Origin: Oscarella lobularis
Lineage: Eukaryota; Porifera; Homoscleromorpha; Homosclerophorida; Oscarellidae
Direction: 5' to 3'
Assembly (NCBI RefSeq): GCF_947507565.1
Contig: NC_089183.1
Location: forward strand, 2,108,001 to 2,172,000
DNA: 64,000 nt
Shown: one piece after another, positions 45,197 through 56,155 of the stretch
Position numbering within the stretch: position 1 is the first letter of the stretch
Layout of the letters: each line of letters opens with the position of its first letter
The notes under the pieces: generated by a model
Told to the model about the DNA's origin: nothing
What the model saw: only the letters and a program-made list of their open reading frames with translations
Database searches by the model: none
Translations under genes and position numbers: made by a program

Positions 45197-47130
45197 TGTA
45201 CCGTTTGATAAACTGTTTTGTATTTGTATACATCTTTTTGTATTTTCATAATTTTTTAACCTATTTTATGTGTAGCGTGGGAGTTCAATTCAATCAATAT
45301 CACGTGGGCATCGATTAATTCTTCCGTCGCGCATGTACTAAATGGCGGAGCCCGTGCAAAACGAACGCGACGATCCTGCACCGGAACCCCAGAAGCGAAC
45401 CGATCACGAAAGCGCCGTCGTCGACGGGCATCTCTACCTTTTCGGCGGCTGGAGCATAACTGCTCGCAGACACTTCGCTCGCAACGAAATTTGGACGATG
45501 AACGTTCGCGTTGCGCCGTCTCCAAGGAGATGGATCCGTCGTATGGCCGGAGGCCGAGCGATTCCGCCGACGTGCGACGGAGCGCGATGAGTCGTCGTCG
45601 ACGAGATGATCTACTCATACGGAGGTAAAAGGCGAGACGGAGGTCGCTTGGAAATCGTTTATAGGCTCGATCCGAAGAAAATGGTGTGGATCGAAGTAGC
45701 CACGCCCATCGAGGAAAATCGCCCTGCCCCGCCCCCGCGGGCCCACTGCTGCTTGTGTTCCATCGGATCGAGACTGGTCATGTTTGGAGGAAAGTATTGC
45801 GAGTTTCCTCGCGATCGACTCCAGTGCGGGGCAATCGAGGAAAATTGTGGACGAACGACGTTTACGAATTTGAATTTGACGAGCGACGTGAAAGAGGCGA
45901 GTATTTTCAATTTATTTATTTTCAAATTAGAGTTAATTGTATTTGTAGGAAGGTGGTTGGATTTGGAATTGAGTGGGCAAAGGCAGAGACCACTTCAGTT
46001 CGCCGCTATGGCACCGATCGACCGATGTCGAGGATTTATTTTTGGAATGGATAGTGATGACGATAGTCATTCATTTGTTCTGAATTTATATTCTAAGGTA
46101 AGCTGCGAGGTTGATAAATGATACAAATTAATTAACTAATAATGCTAGAGTTGGTTGACCATTGATTTTGATGTTAAACCGCATCCCAGATTTGGTCATA
46201 CGATTTGTCTATTGGAGAAAGAGGAGAAATCACTTTGTCTTCTCATAGGCGACAGTAGCATTATGGCTTCTGAGGTCGTTTACGTTTTGGATATTGACAG
46301 TTGCAAAGGGCATAAGGTATGCCACAACATTATCTCTTTTACGTTATTATAAAATTTATAATTTTTTAGATTAACGTCGGTCAAGAATTCGATAACACTA
46401 TGTTTGCCACGTCTCACTGCGTGCAGAACGAAGACAAGACTTTCGACGTTCTCGTCTATGACGACGGTCTCAAATTTTTCCACCTCGGTTTGGATATTGC
46501 GTGTTAAATAAATTGAATTTGTTTCTTTGTAAGCTCTTGGACGGCATCCGTGGTCAAAGATACAGTAAACATGCAGCTTGCCTTACAAACAAGCCACAAC
46601 TCTTGCTAGATCTATAGTCTATGCGCAAGAAAACTACCAGCATGTTTGCAAAGACTGTTGATTCTGAGCGGCTATGATTTCTCTCTAACGACGGCTGAAG
46701 CTATCTATATCCATTTATTCTCTCTCTACGTTTATAGCCGGGCTCCAGAGCGTCAACGAGTCACATGACGAGGATTTCAGCCTTTTCGGACGTCGCCAGA
46801 CGTTTCGTCGTTGAAACACCGGCCGAACTCTGTTTAACGTACGATCAGTATGCTTTGTGCGTGTTTTCAGAAAATCGGGGGTCCTTTCGAGGATCATCGA
46901 ATTTTCGAAACCCTTTTAGACGGGCATTGAATGCGACTCTTAGTTGACTCGTATCTTTGTCACGACGCTTTCGTTCCTCCAACGTCCATGCTTAGAATGA
47001 ATAAGGAGACGCAACGTCTTGTGAAAGCGAGAAGACTGACTAAGAAACGAGTAAGGACAGAAACAGGGACCGTGAAAGCATACATACGCTCACGAACTGC
47101 CTTCTTTGTCTTTGCCAAGCGGTCGTATTT
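44990..47130 (+). repeat. Segmental duplication block C
   Basis: Covers the K4 kinase tail, gene K5 and downstream sequence including URF1, and matches block B (27972 down to about 25800) in reverse. Blocks B and C are therefore large inverted repeats about 17 kb apart. The match fades at about 47130, within the URF1 copy. Confidence 0.75.
45342..46507 (+). pseudogene. Kelch-only gene K5, broken
   Basis: Nearly the same as K2 in exon order and sequence: MAEPVQNE start, VVDGHLYLFGG, SRLVMFGG, CLLIGDSS, and final GLDIAC with TAA at 46507. Two lesions: TGA at about 45588 where K2 has a Cys codon (TGC), and loss of one G at about 45848 (aattgtgg versus aattggtgg). It starts 145 bp after the K4 stop on the same strand, so K4 and K5 are in tandem. 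The intron after the SDVKE codons shows a GC donor (gag|gcgagt). Confidence 0.8.
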
Positions 47131-47263
47131 ATCCAGGCAATGTTGCGTTTGGAGGTGGCGTGACGGCATGCGCAGAGCCGGGCCTATCATCTACGGCAGA
47201 TCACTTTTAGATGCCTTTATTTCTGGCTATTGTACAACTACTCTAGCCTCTCTGTCGGCTTGA
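46931..47263 (+). other. Conserved short frame URF1, copy C (110 codons)
   Basis: Begins MRLLVDSYLCHDAF and keeps KRVRTETGTVKAYIRSRTAF as in copies A and B. An extra Ser at KRSYLSRQ marks the end of similarity, and the rest of the frame is unrelated. No recognised family. Confidence 0.35.
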
Positions 47264-48764
47264 CTCGAGCCAGCCGAGAGATGCCTCTGACCGACATGGG
47301 GACCCCAGTGAAGTCAATCTCCATTGATTTCGTCAACGACGGAAAAACGACAGGAGATATAACCGAGTCCTACACTGTACCTGTCGTAGAATTTGCCTCA
47401 ATCCTGACGAGATGCGAGAAGCAAATCATGGAGCAGCTTCGAAGATACACACGTACGGTCGACTAAATTTCTGCGGTTAGGTGATGACACACGTGGAAGA
47501 AATCTTTCAACGTGAGGATGAGCGTCGAGAAGAGTTCCCACCGTTGAAAAGCCAACATTCTCAGGATAATCGTTTTCCAGTCTGGCTCTCTTAGTAGTTT
47601 CATGCATAGCTGGGGTCTTACATCTACGGCAGGTCACTTTTAGGCACCCTTATTTTTTAAGTGTTTCCAGCGTCCGAAGCGTAAGAGGCATCTTGGAGCT
47701 TCGGTTCGCTTAGGAAGGAGGTGGGTTCGTCATTTAATTACGTATAATTTACCATCAAACTCCTTCATTTTAACTGCAACGTTACCCATCAGAAGAAGAA
47801 GCATTCTAGGGCTATCAGGCCTTGTATGTTTCTGGTGAAGTTGTGGTGGAAGGGTCGTGGTTGGATTGGAAAGGGATTCTGAAGGCGCGTTTCCAAAAGT
47901 AAACTCATCATATTCGTACTCAATTTTGTACGCCGGTCTAAACGCTTGAAGGTGAGTGACCGTAAGAAAAAACGCAACAATGTATTTAAGCTGAACCGTA
48001 TGCAAGGTATATGGTGCTAAGTGGTCTCATGGGGCCCATAGAAGCTAGGCTAGTTTTTGCTAACGAAAGAGGAAGAGGAGCAGGAGGACGTGTAGACGTT
48101 CCTGTTTACTGCTATTTGATGTCTCTTTTGGGAAGGAGGAAAGTTATTCGTAGCCGTTCTATTCGCGCTGTTTATTCAACGTGTTCACGTGCTCGATCAA
48201 CGAACTGCTGGATTGATTATTATCAGAATCGTAATCGCTTATTTCTACGAGTACGGTGAGCAGGTGGGGAGCGAGCCTTTGAGCGTGATCTGTATCGCTA
48301 TATTTTTTTTTCGGCCCCTGCATGATGACTCTGTATAAGGAATGAAAATGTTTTAGAGAGTCCAAAGAAGTTAGCCTATAGTTAATAGTTGTGGTGTAGG
48401 CGGTGTAGACATCATACACTGTGGGCAATGGGCTGTAAACACTGCCGTAATTAATTACACTTACTGAAACGATTCTTCTCTCATAGGAGATGGTGCTCTG
48501 TTCACGTTTCGAATCCCCAAGAGCCAAAAAGTAGTATGGTGGTATATCTACTGCACTTAATTGCCCAACAACCTACTGTAGTTTCGTTTTAGCACCTCTA
48601 ACCGTAGATAGCATGAAGAATAGAGTACGTATTGACTTGTACGTGCTTTAGGTCTAGAGAATAGGCATCGGACTATCTTGAAGTCTGCATGTGCTCTATC
48701 CCTTCGACAAGAATCAGGAAAAAAAGGTGCATCTATTCTTTACGAGAATCCAACTGACTTTTAT
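47264..48764. other. Mostly featureless stretch, one possible membrane or secreted frame
   Basis: A minus-strand frame at 47730-48005 has a hydrophobic start (YIVAFFLTVTHLQAF) and a Pro/Thr-rich body ending at 47730. It has no ATG and could be an exon. A plus frame at 47230-47466 is unrecognised. No repeats of note. Confidence 0.3.
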
Positions 48765-49270
48765 TTGTAGGCGTCTGGGTCCTGAGCACGACTCCATTAT
48801 TGAAAAACTGCTCCCGCGGGGTCCCGGGCAAGACCCCGTAAAAAAAACTGCCTCGAAGGGGTCCTGGGCAAGACCCCGTCAAAACTGTCCGTGCATGAAA
48901 ACGCGAGGGGAAACTCTGTGCAATTTTTATTTATTAATTAATTAAATAAAGCGAACGTTCCCTCTCCTTACAAAAACGCGAGCAGTTTTTGATGTCGGGG
49001 TCTTGCTCAGGACCCCGCAGGAGCAGTTTTTTTTATGACGGGGTCTTGCTCAGGACTCCAACTCCTACGTAAAAGAAATTACGACGAGCAGCTTTACCTT
49101 CCGAGGGCTTACCTGCTCATCACCCATAAACGTCGATGGCGCCACGTTTCCGCTGAATGGACGGTCGAGGTAAGATATTCGAGCTGAGCTGCTGGCTCTT
49201 TGATAGCGTTAATCAAAACTGTGTGAGAAAGGACGTTCATGATTGTCCCCAATTCGCCAGTAGAAGAAAC
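48765..49270 (-). repeat. Foldback repeat F1, copy 2 (inverted relative to copy 1)
   Basis: Reverse complement of copy 1 with the same arms: ggggtcccgggcaagacccc and ggggtcctgggcaagacccc at 48815-48880, opposed by ggggtcttgctcaggacccc at 48995-49020 and a variant at 49040-49062, around an AT-rich loop with attaattaattaaataaa. Also shares the non-hairpin flank (gccagtagaagaaac at 49257). Confidence 0.75.
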
Positions 49271-50430
49271 GGTCTAATGTAAGCTATACTAAGAAAAAAA
49301 AAACTCAAACAGGAGACCTCCTGAGTACAGAAATCGTTATATATCTAGTACTAGCACATACTGTACTCTGCTGAGTAAACGCTCAAGGAAACGTGCACTT
49401 AATCAGCAAAGTATCCAATAGTCGCCGTATATGCGCGAACGGGTAGGGTGGGTCTTTACCAGGGCGTCTACTCAGCAGAGTATGGTACTTAGTAGTACGA
49501 TTGCATACTAAATGTATTGGATCTACTATTATTCTAAGCCTTCATATCTTCATATACTAGATAATGATGGCCTTTTGTGAGCCATCATGTGATCCCCGAA
49601 CACCCTCAGCACGGTGTCCGATCTCTATTAGTGCCCACAGCATGTGAATTATGGGCATCACATTGCCTAACCACACCTTTATCTGCCCGGAAATATGTCT
49701 ACTTCTGTAAATGGGAATAGGGCACCTGGTGGATATACAGATTTCAGGTGTTTTATTTACATGTATATATCAAAAGAGCGATTCACCTGTCGAGTAAAGG
49801 TGACACAGAGCTACCCTTCCCTGGCCCCTACTCAGGTGCATAATCAGGTGGCACGTTATCAGCTCGCAGTTGGGTTTGCGTGCTGCGAGCTTTGCTCGAA
49901 GCACGACAAACCCAACGTGCTCCTTTACTGTGTTCCTTCAATGAGCGTTTCTAATAAAGCTCCTTGCTTTGTGCCCGTTATGTATTTATCCTTCCTGAAA
50001 AGTTTTAAACACAATCCGGGGTTCCTATCTACTGTGACGTCACCTTTTATGCACATTTTGTTCAAAATACGGGAGAGTATGACATCACAATGGACTGTGA
50101 TGTCATAAAGGCACCTGTGTATGTGATTCGCCTAAGTGCGATTGTGACGTCAGGGTATACCGACAGAACCACACTTGGTTTTTGGGCGATCACGTTTGAG
50201 AGCCCCTCCCACCAGGGCGCGCGCGGGCTTCGCCCGCGCGCGCCCTGGTGTTCGGGGAATACAGCACGCTGTGAAGATGTGCTGTTGATATCTCACAACT
50301 AATTCAAGCAGAGCTACTGAATTCTGATAGTCTTCATCGCAATAAGCGATTGTTTCCTGGACAATGACAATGACATAGGCCGAGAAATTCAAAATTTAAT
50401 TTAGAACAAATATTAAAATTATTAACATAC
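49271..50430. other. Repeat-rich spacer with a GC-rich hairpin
   Basis: No recognised gene. An open frame at 49695-50108 is unlike any family. Motifs gccatcatgtgatcccc at about 49580 and near 52627 are shared, and both are associated with the GC-rich hairpin sequence, which suggests short dispersed elements. Confidence 0.35.
50210..50250. repeat. Perfect GC-rich hairpin (19-bp arms, 3-base loop)
   Basis: Left arm CACCAGGGCGCGCGCGGGC, loop TTC, right arm the exact reverse complement. A related imperfect version is at 52647-52683 inside an intron of kinase K8. It may be the tip of a small foldback element; terminator-like function is not expected in an animal genome. Confidence 0.85.
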
Positions 50431-50930
50431 CTGATGTGCTCGAGCATAGATGCTTCTGCTGCAATATCACATCGTCTCCACGCAAGTCTCCCTATGTCTC
50501 TATCAGCATATGAAATTTCGTAGACCTTCCAATAACGGCCCAGCTAATCCTATAGAAGAAAGCAACCAACACAATTACAGAAAGAACATCAGAGAAGATA
50601 ACTTGATATATGAGAGCTACTGTAGGTGACACGCATTCATGAAGAAAATCCACATCAACGACCTAAATCCAAATTTCATTATTTTAAATATTTAATTAAA
50701 TCTCCATGCATACTTTCCGGATTATGTAAGCTTTCAAGTCTTTAACGACTCCAAATCCAATGAAATTATCTTCAGCTGCCCGACGTGTCTATCACCTTCA
50801 ACTCGAAATCAACCTTTCCCAAAATTCCTGTGTCAGACGGACGACCTACTCGTAATTTCTCCTCGACTATATATTCGATTGTCTTCCTCCTTCAAAATCT
50901 TCGACAGACGACGTCGCAATAATCTAAATG
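50431..50930 (-). pseudogene. DDB1-like N-terminal fragment
   Basis: DDB1 is the adaptor of Cullin-4 ubiquitin ligases. Exons on the minus strand read, in order: LRVGRPSDTGILGKVDFE with KDLKAYIIRK (50923 to about 50720), VVDVDFLHECVSPTVALIYQ (50662-50603) and LGRYWKVYEISYADRDIG then EAEASMLEH-like AAEASMLEHIR (50543-50431). These match consecutive pieces of the first beta propeller (IGRPSETGIIG, DVKFLYGC, YEVSL and AEASM in vertebrate DDB1). The first exon needs two frame changes, and neither a start nor the two other propellers is present nearby. A partial copy; the donor at 50430 could allow continuation to exons I do not see. Confidence 0.55.
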
Positions 50931-51424
50931 ATAAATCAATTAGGTGAAAATTACAACAGATGTACGTACCTCACGTGAGCAGCGGCTTGCTATATTTTCT
51001 TCTGACGTCAAAACGCGTCCCTTAGGTACGTTTTTTGCTCACGCAATAGCGCCGGTTTGTTCCTTTTTTCTCGAAACAAAAGCGGAGCGTCATCGCTTTT
51101 CTAAATAAAAAGTATACGAACTCATACAAGCCTTCACATTCTGCACACTACAGGCAATGCACCACAAACCTTGACTCGCTGAGCTTCTTCAGAAAATGGA
51201 ACGACTGCTATCTTGATCGAAGATGTCGTGGCCAAGGAGCTGGTTCCGACGGCGTTTCGGATTAGCCGTCGTTCGCCATTTCGTCTTGGTAGGCTACGCG
51301 CATGCGCACATACGATGACGTAAAGAAAAATTGAAAATCCCTCGATCTCGCGAAATGACGTCACATGTCAACGCACGACAAATGCCTACCAAAAATACAA
51401 ATAACAATACAAAAACAAAAATAT
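50931..51424. other. No recognised gene
   Basis: Between the DDB1-like fragment and the 3' end of kinase K8. No exon recognised; several tgacgtca motifs (51003, 51316, 51356). Confidence 0.35.
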
Positions 51425-53194
51425 CTATTGAACGGTGTTAAGTCCTAGACATGAAAGCACGACTTTGTGATCACCTCCATCAAAGAGACCTGTCACAAGT
51501 CGCTTACCAATGAAAACTCCTGGAATGGCTGAAATGCTTTTACTTTCAGCTTTGAGCGTATCAAAGCAGTTTTGCGAAGACGGACGTTTGTTTGGGTCTC
51601 GATCAGTCATTTCAGAAGTGAGCCGAAAGAGACTGGGACGAGTTTCCATAGCACGCAATTGCGCCTGCCTCTCCTGGGGAATCGGACGCTCTCCGGTAAA
51701 TATTTCAATCAATGCTACGCCCAGACTGTACACGTCGCTAGACAACGTGTTGGGAATAGCTGTTCCGTCGTCACGTGGCATTCGCTCCGGAGCGAGATAC
51801 TCGAGACTCACTGGACCGACGGAGAGTGAACTCTCGATGATGTGAGCCGCTCCCAAGTCGCCCACTTTCGCTTTCATGTCTCTCGTCACCAGAACATTTG
51901 ATGGACGAATGTCACCGTGAACGTACGGCTGGGGACGCGTTTGATGAAGATATGCTATTGCTGACGTCACGTCTATTGCAATGGACAGCTGCTCGTAGAA
52001 CGTCAGATAGGAGGAGCCTATCGATGCGCCGGAAGCTGCGCGAGATGCGTTCATGACCTCGCTCACCGATCCCTCGAGCAATTCCATGACCATTTGCAAG
52101 GGGGCGTCCTCTCGCATCACCGCTCCGCAAACGGTTATGATGTGGGGATGGTGAAGTCGACTGCACAAGACAACTTCGCGTTTGAATAGGGCCAAATTGC
52201 GAGTATTTGCGAGGACCTCGTGAAATTTCTTCACAGCTACGCGCATTCCACGCCAAAAGCCAACGCAAACGCCTAAACATCGTTGATAACATAGCAAATA
52301 ATAAACGCTAAATTATATTGATTTACTGGCATATGCTCCCGAGCCGAGATTTTGTTCGGTTATTTGAATTTCATCCGGATTGATGATGAGAACGCCATAA
52401 AATTCGTTTAAACGATTCATCAATTCCTGACGAGATGCTTCAAGAGTTTCACAGCGTCTCAAAGCAGCCGTCTTTTCTTCTCTGATATTAGATTATTTAA
52501 ATAGGAAAGAGGTGTGAACGATGTAAACATCGTACCTTAGTTGACTTTGGGCTTCAGTTGCTGATACCAGTTCTCGTCTAAAATACAGAATAAAGCAGGC
52601 CATCATTATCTAGTCCAAAGGTACGCCATCATGTGATCCCTGCTCCCACCAGGGCGCGCGCGAGCGAAGCCCGCGCCCTGGTGATCGGGGAAATATTCAA
52701 TGACCTGATGGACGCCATTTCTTCTTCAAGACAGCGTCGACTTTGATCAAATTCTTCCCTGCAAAAGCGTCACATAGAATACAATTTGAACGTCTTCACC
52801 TTCTCTTCGACCTCATTCGAGCTGCCCGCTCTTCACAACGACGCTTCTCTTCAACTTCATCCTCCAATCGAGCGCTTTGTTGTTGAAGATTTTGCAACTC
52901 GCGCTGAATTATTTCTATTTGATCTTTTAGAGACGGACGTGCTCTTGCAGTGCACAGCTCTTCGCGTTCTTCGCTTTTGTCCCCCTCGAAACGTGACTCC
53001 CCGCTTTCGCAAAATACAGGTTCTGGAGTGGCTTCTATTTCTTCATCAGAGACCCTTTCATCGCTACATTGCGATTGACTATGCCAGGAGTACGGAGACA
53101 ACTCCGCCATATCTAACGCATGCGCTGTTAGAAAACATGGTTGTACAACATTGATTCTTCTTTCTCCCATGTACCCCGCGAAAAATCGATTCAT
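51425..53194 (-). CDS. Coiled-coil TKL-type kinase without Kelch, gene K8
   Basis: ATG at 53194 (MNRFFAGYMGERRINV) in an exon reaching 52800 with an acidic linker and a coiled coil (IEIIQRELQNLQQQSARLEDE). Small coiled-coil exons follow at about 52763-52712 and 52577-52537, then 52487-52327 (LEASRQELMNRLNEFYGV, LGSGAYA). The kinase exon runs from about 52272 to 51425 (VAVKKFHEV, LHHPHII, HGDIRPSNVL, GDLGAAH, APERM, DVYSLGVALIEIF). The coil and kinase exons match K4 one for one, including the intron in the glycine loop, but the Kelch exons are replaced by a unique acidic N-terminus of about 95 residues. The intron at 52578-52711 is enlarged by a GC-rich hairpin insertion. It lies 35 bp from the TTC17 stop on the same strand. 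Confidence 0.85.
52647..52683. repeat. GC-rich inverted repeat in a K8 intron
   Basis: CACCAGGGCGCGCG opposed by CCGCGCCCTGGTG with a small mismatched loop; same outer sequence as the hairpin at 50210-50250. It explains why this intron is about three times as long as its neighbours. Confidence 0.75.
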
Positions 53195-53228
53195 TATTTA
53201 TTTAGGTCGTTTATGCTTTTATTTTACT

Positions 53229-55361
53229 CTAAAAGGGCGTGTGAAGAAATGATTGGGTTTTGCCGCGTCGTTCGCTCTTGCATAGCATCTCGGTCGCCGA
53301 GTCGACGACGCTGCGCGGCGCGTGCTTGCTCTCCAACACTTCGCCCGCGTCAAGTATCGCGCCGCCCGTCTCCATTTGACCGACCACGTGATTCCAAACG
53401 CTTTTGTCATACGGGATTCTCTTTCTTTCTTCGTCGCCGTCGGCGACGGTTGGTTACGCCGGGACGAATCGTCAATTCGTATTCTTCGATGAAATCTAAC
53501 ATTGGTTTGTCCTCTTTGTTGTTTTTCATCCGGGGTTTTCTCGTTGCCAGGGAAACGACAGTTTTCGTCGGCGATTTCGATCGCTTGCGGCGAATTGTCG
53601 TTGCTTTCGTTCCTCTTAACGACGCGTAAACGAAAACGTGGCGTCGATTTCTCGCCGTTGCCAGGCGACGACTTTTCTGCGTTGCTAGGCGACTCCACAC
53701 CGTCGCTAGGCACAGTCTCCTTAGAAACGTCGTCGTCTCTCGCGTTGACGATGTTGTTCTCCGTTATGACGTCATCTTTCGAAACGGAAACGCGTTCTCC
53801 TTTCGTTTTCAACACCAACAACACCGGCGACGGTTTTTTCACTGGTTTGACGTCGTCGACGTCGCGTTTAGAAAGCGTCAATTTCTCGGTTGACGCTTTC
53901 TCTTTAGTCTTCTTCTTCGCTTTCATTGATTTGAATAGCGCGTAGACTTCGCTCCGTTTATCGTGCTCCTTTCGACTGACCATACAACCCAAAAACGCCT
54001 GATGACGCTCACCGAAAGCCTTAGGGGAGAGAGACATAAAGACAAGGAGCTCAGTGTACTAAAGACTTTTCCCCCCTACGTCGAAATCCTTTTCATAGGA
54101 CTCGAGTTCCTCTAGGGCGTCTTCCATGATCTGTTGCTGCGTTTCGAGCGTCTTTTCGAGATTTCGTTGACAGCGCACGGCGTGGAGGCGCTGGTGCGCC
54201 GAACGAAATTCAGGAAATATATGAGTCGTGTGCTCGAAACAAAGCGCCTCTTGATCATAATCACTAGTCACCTACAAGAAGAAAAGAATATAAAGAATAT
54301 ACGATTTTCAGCAGATACACAGCGAACTCACTGCGTAAATGTTTCTGAGATTGAAGTGAATGACGTGAAATTGCGGTGAAGCGTTGACGGCGGCTGCCAC
54401 GACGACGGCGGCGTCCTCGGAGTGACGACCGCGATGCAATACGTTGCCTAGACTCACCAGAGCAACATCCTTGTATTTCCTCCACAGATACGATTAATCT
54501 CATTAATGTATTTGTTTAGTCCTTGGTTCTGGTTCATACCTGGTGAGTATTCCATGCCCTTCTCTAAGCATTCCACAGCAATGCATCCGTTTCCTTTGAT
54601 TCGTCAATAAAAAGCAGCTAAATTATACAAAACTCAAGACGTCCGATTCTAAATCGCTATTTAATTATTTAAATAATTTATAAATGAAGAAGTCTCGCCT
54701 CGTTGAAACCGCTTGCTATTCAATTAGCAAACTCGCTGACGTTCTTCGACTCGGGTGCGGCACTTCGAAGACCCAATTTGGGAGCGTGCGGAAGCAAAGC
54801 GCGTTTGAAAACGCCTTCGAGATGCTCTCCTCGTAAGCGTGAACGAAGAAATCCAGTCAAGAAAGGCGGTTCACGAGACAACAATATATAACCAAGCTGC
54901 TGAGTCGTACTGAAAAATAAATAACAAATAAATGAATAAATCGCCTAATTAGAAGAAACGTGATAAAACTATGCAATAATCCTAGATTTCTCCCGAAGGG
55001 GGTCCGACCTGATTCCTTTGACTTCCAAGGGAAGTACGGTGCTGACGAAGAGGTCGATGTCGTGTCCGGAGACGAGGCACCCGCGATCGTGGCGTCTGTA
55101 CGCTTCCTCGTTCGCCAAATCGTCGTCGTCTTCGTAGAGCTGCTGTTTCGAGTCGATTTGCTTCTTGCGACGTTAAATTGGCCGCTTCTTCCTCGCGTGA
55201 CGCACAACGGCGACGAGATCGTGCGAACGTTTGAGCGTAAACAGCGTTTCGGTCTGCGTAAGCGTTTGTGCGAGTTGCGACGACGCGTTGCGTTTTGCAT
55301 GCGACGATTCTTCGCTTACCTGCTGCCGTATTCGACCGTCGTCGGTCACTCTCCAGTGCAT
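53229..55361 (-). CDS. TTC17-like tetratricopeptide protein
   Basis: TTC17 is a TPR protein implicated in actin organisation and ciliogenesis in vertebrates. From 55361: MHWRVTDDGRIRQQ, intron, RSHDLVAVVRHA (vertebrate form HWVVNEEGKIHQQ and RPHDLVILMRQ), then an acidic stretch and VSTVLPLEVKG. TPRs: GNGCIAVECLEKGMEYSP (about 54590), DVALVSLGNVLHR then SEDAAVVVAAAVN (54480-54400) and LHAVRCQRNLEKTLETQQ (54190-54130). The last exon, from 54037, is Lys/Ser-rich with KPMLDFIEEYELTIRPG, ending at a TAG at 53229-53231. The start may lie further upstream, since a signal peptide is usual. The acidic part after VVRHA needs two single-base frame changes, and the last exon two more. The basic C-terminal part does not resemble vertebrate TTC17, and its second TPR block is not seen. 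Confidence 0.75.
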
Positions 55362-56155
55362 TGCATGATCACCCGTCTGGAGTCAATCATAGAGCTAGAG
55401 GGCATCGTAGAGAGTATCGTAGCATCGTAGAGTGATGTTGACAAAGTGAGAGTGCGCGTGCGCCATCTCTTTCCGATCGAGCGTTCGCCATGTCTCTGGC
55501 CACAGTTTAGTTCCCGCATCCGTTGTTGGCGCGGCCATCCGACTCCGCAGCGCGGATTACTCATATCGATAGCAGCTTGTATGCAAGACAGACCTGATCG
55601 TGCAAATAAAGTGAGCTGCGGCTGCCTGCTTTCGGGTTGCATGTGTCATTGTGCATGACACGCCGTCTTCTAGTCTTCCTGGATTCGAGACCTTGATTCG
55701 AGTGAACAAGCGCGTCTTAGCTGTCCTTAATTGTGCCACAGAGGCTCCGTGCGTTGACCTAGCTGCATGCATGATAGGAGGGCGTCGACGAGATCGAGTG
55801 TCGTACGTCGTTCCATCATCTTTCAGTGCACACTTGCCTTCTTGCTGTCTCTCGTTTCTTTCTACATTTTTAGACCCGGAAAGAAATCTAGTTCGGAAAG
55901 TGGCTTCATATTTTCCAGTTGAAATAGCCAGTGTGTAGAGCCGAATGAAATACGACGCAACTAAGCTTATATGTTCATCTACAATGAGTGATGTGACGAC
56001 TCGTCGTCTTCAACAGGTGAGCGCATGCAGTGCTCCGTACTCCAAAGAAAAATTCAGCAGTTCACAAAAACAAAATACCATGTTCTACTACTAGTGACGT
56101 GTTTTAGTTCACACACAACAATCAGACAGGTTGAACGTATTCTTGATACCATCTC
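55362..56155. other. No recognised gene
   Basis: Contains the likely promoter of TTC17. Frames at 55557-55772 (-) and 55651-55938 (+) overlap each other and resemble nothing known. Confidence 0.3.

Noticed and set aside
49695-50108. 137-codon plus-strand frame
   Set aside because: No recognisable family; next to short dispersed elements and ending in tgacgtca-rich repeat-like sequence.
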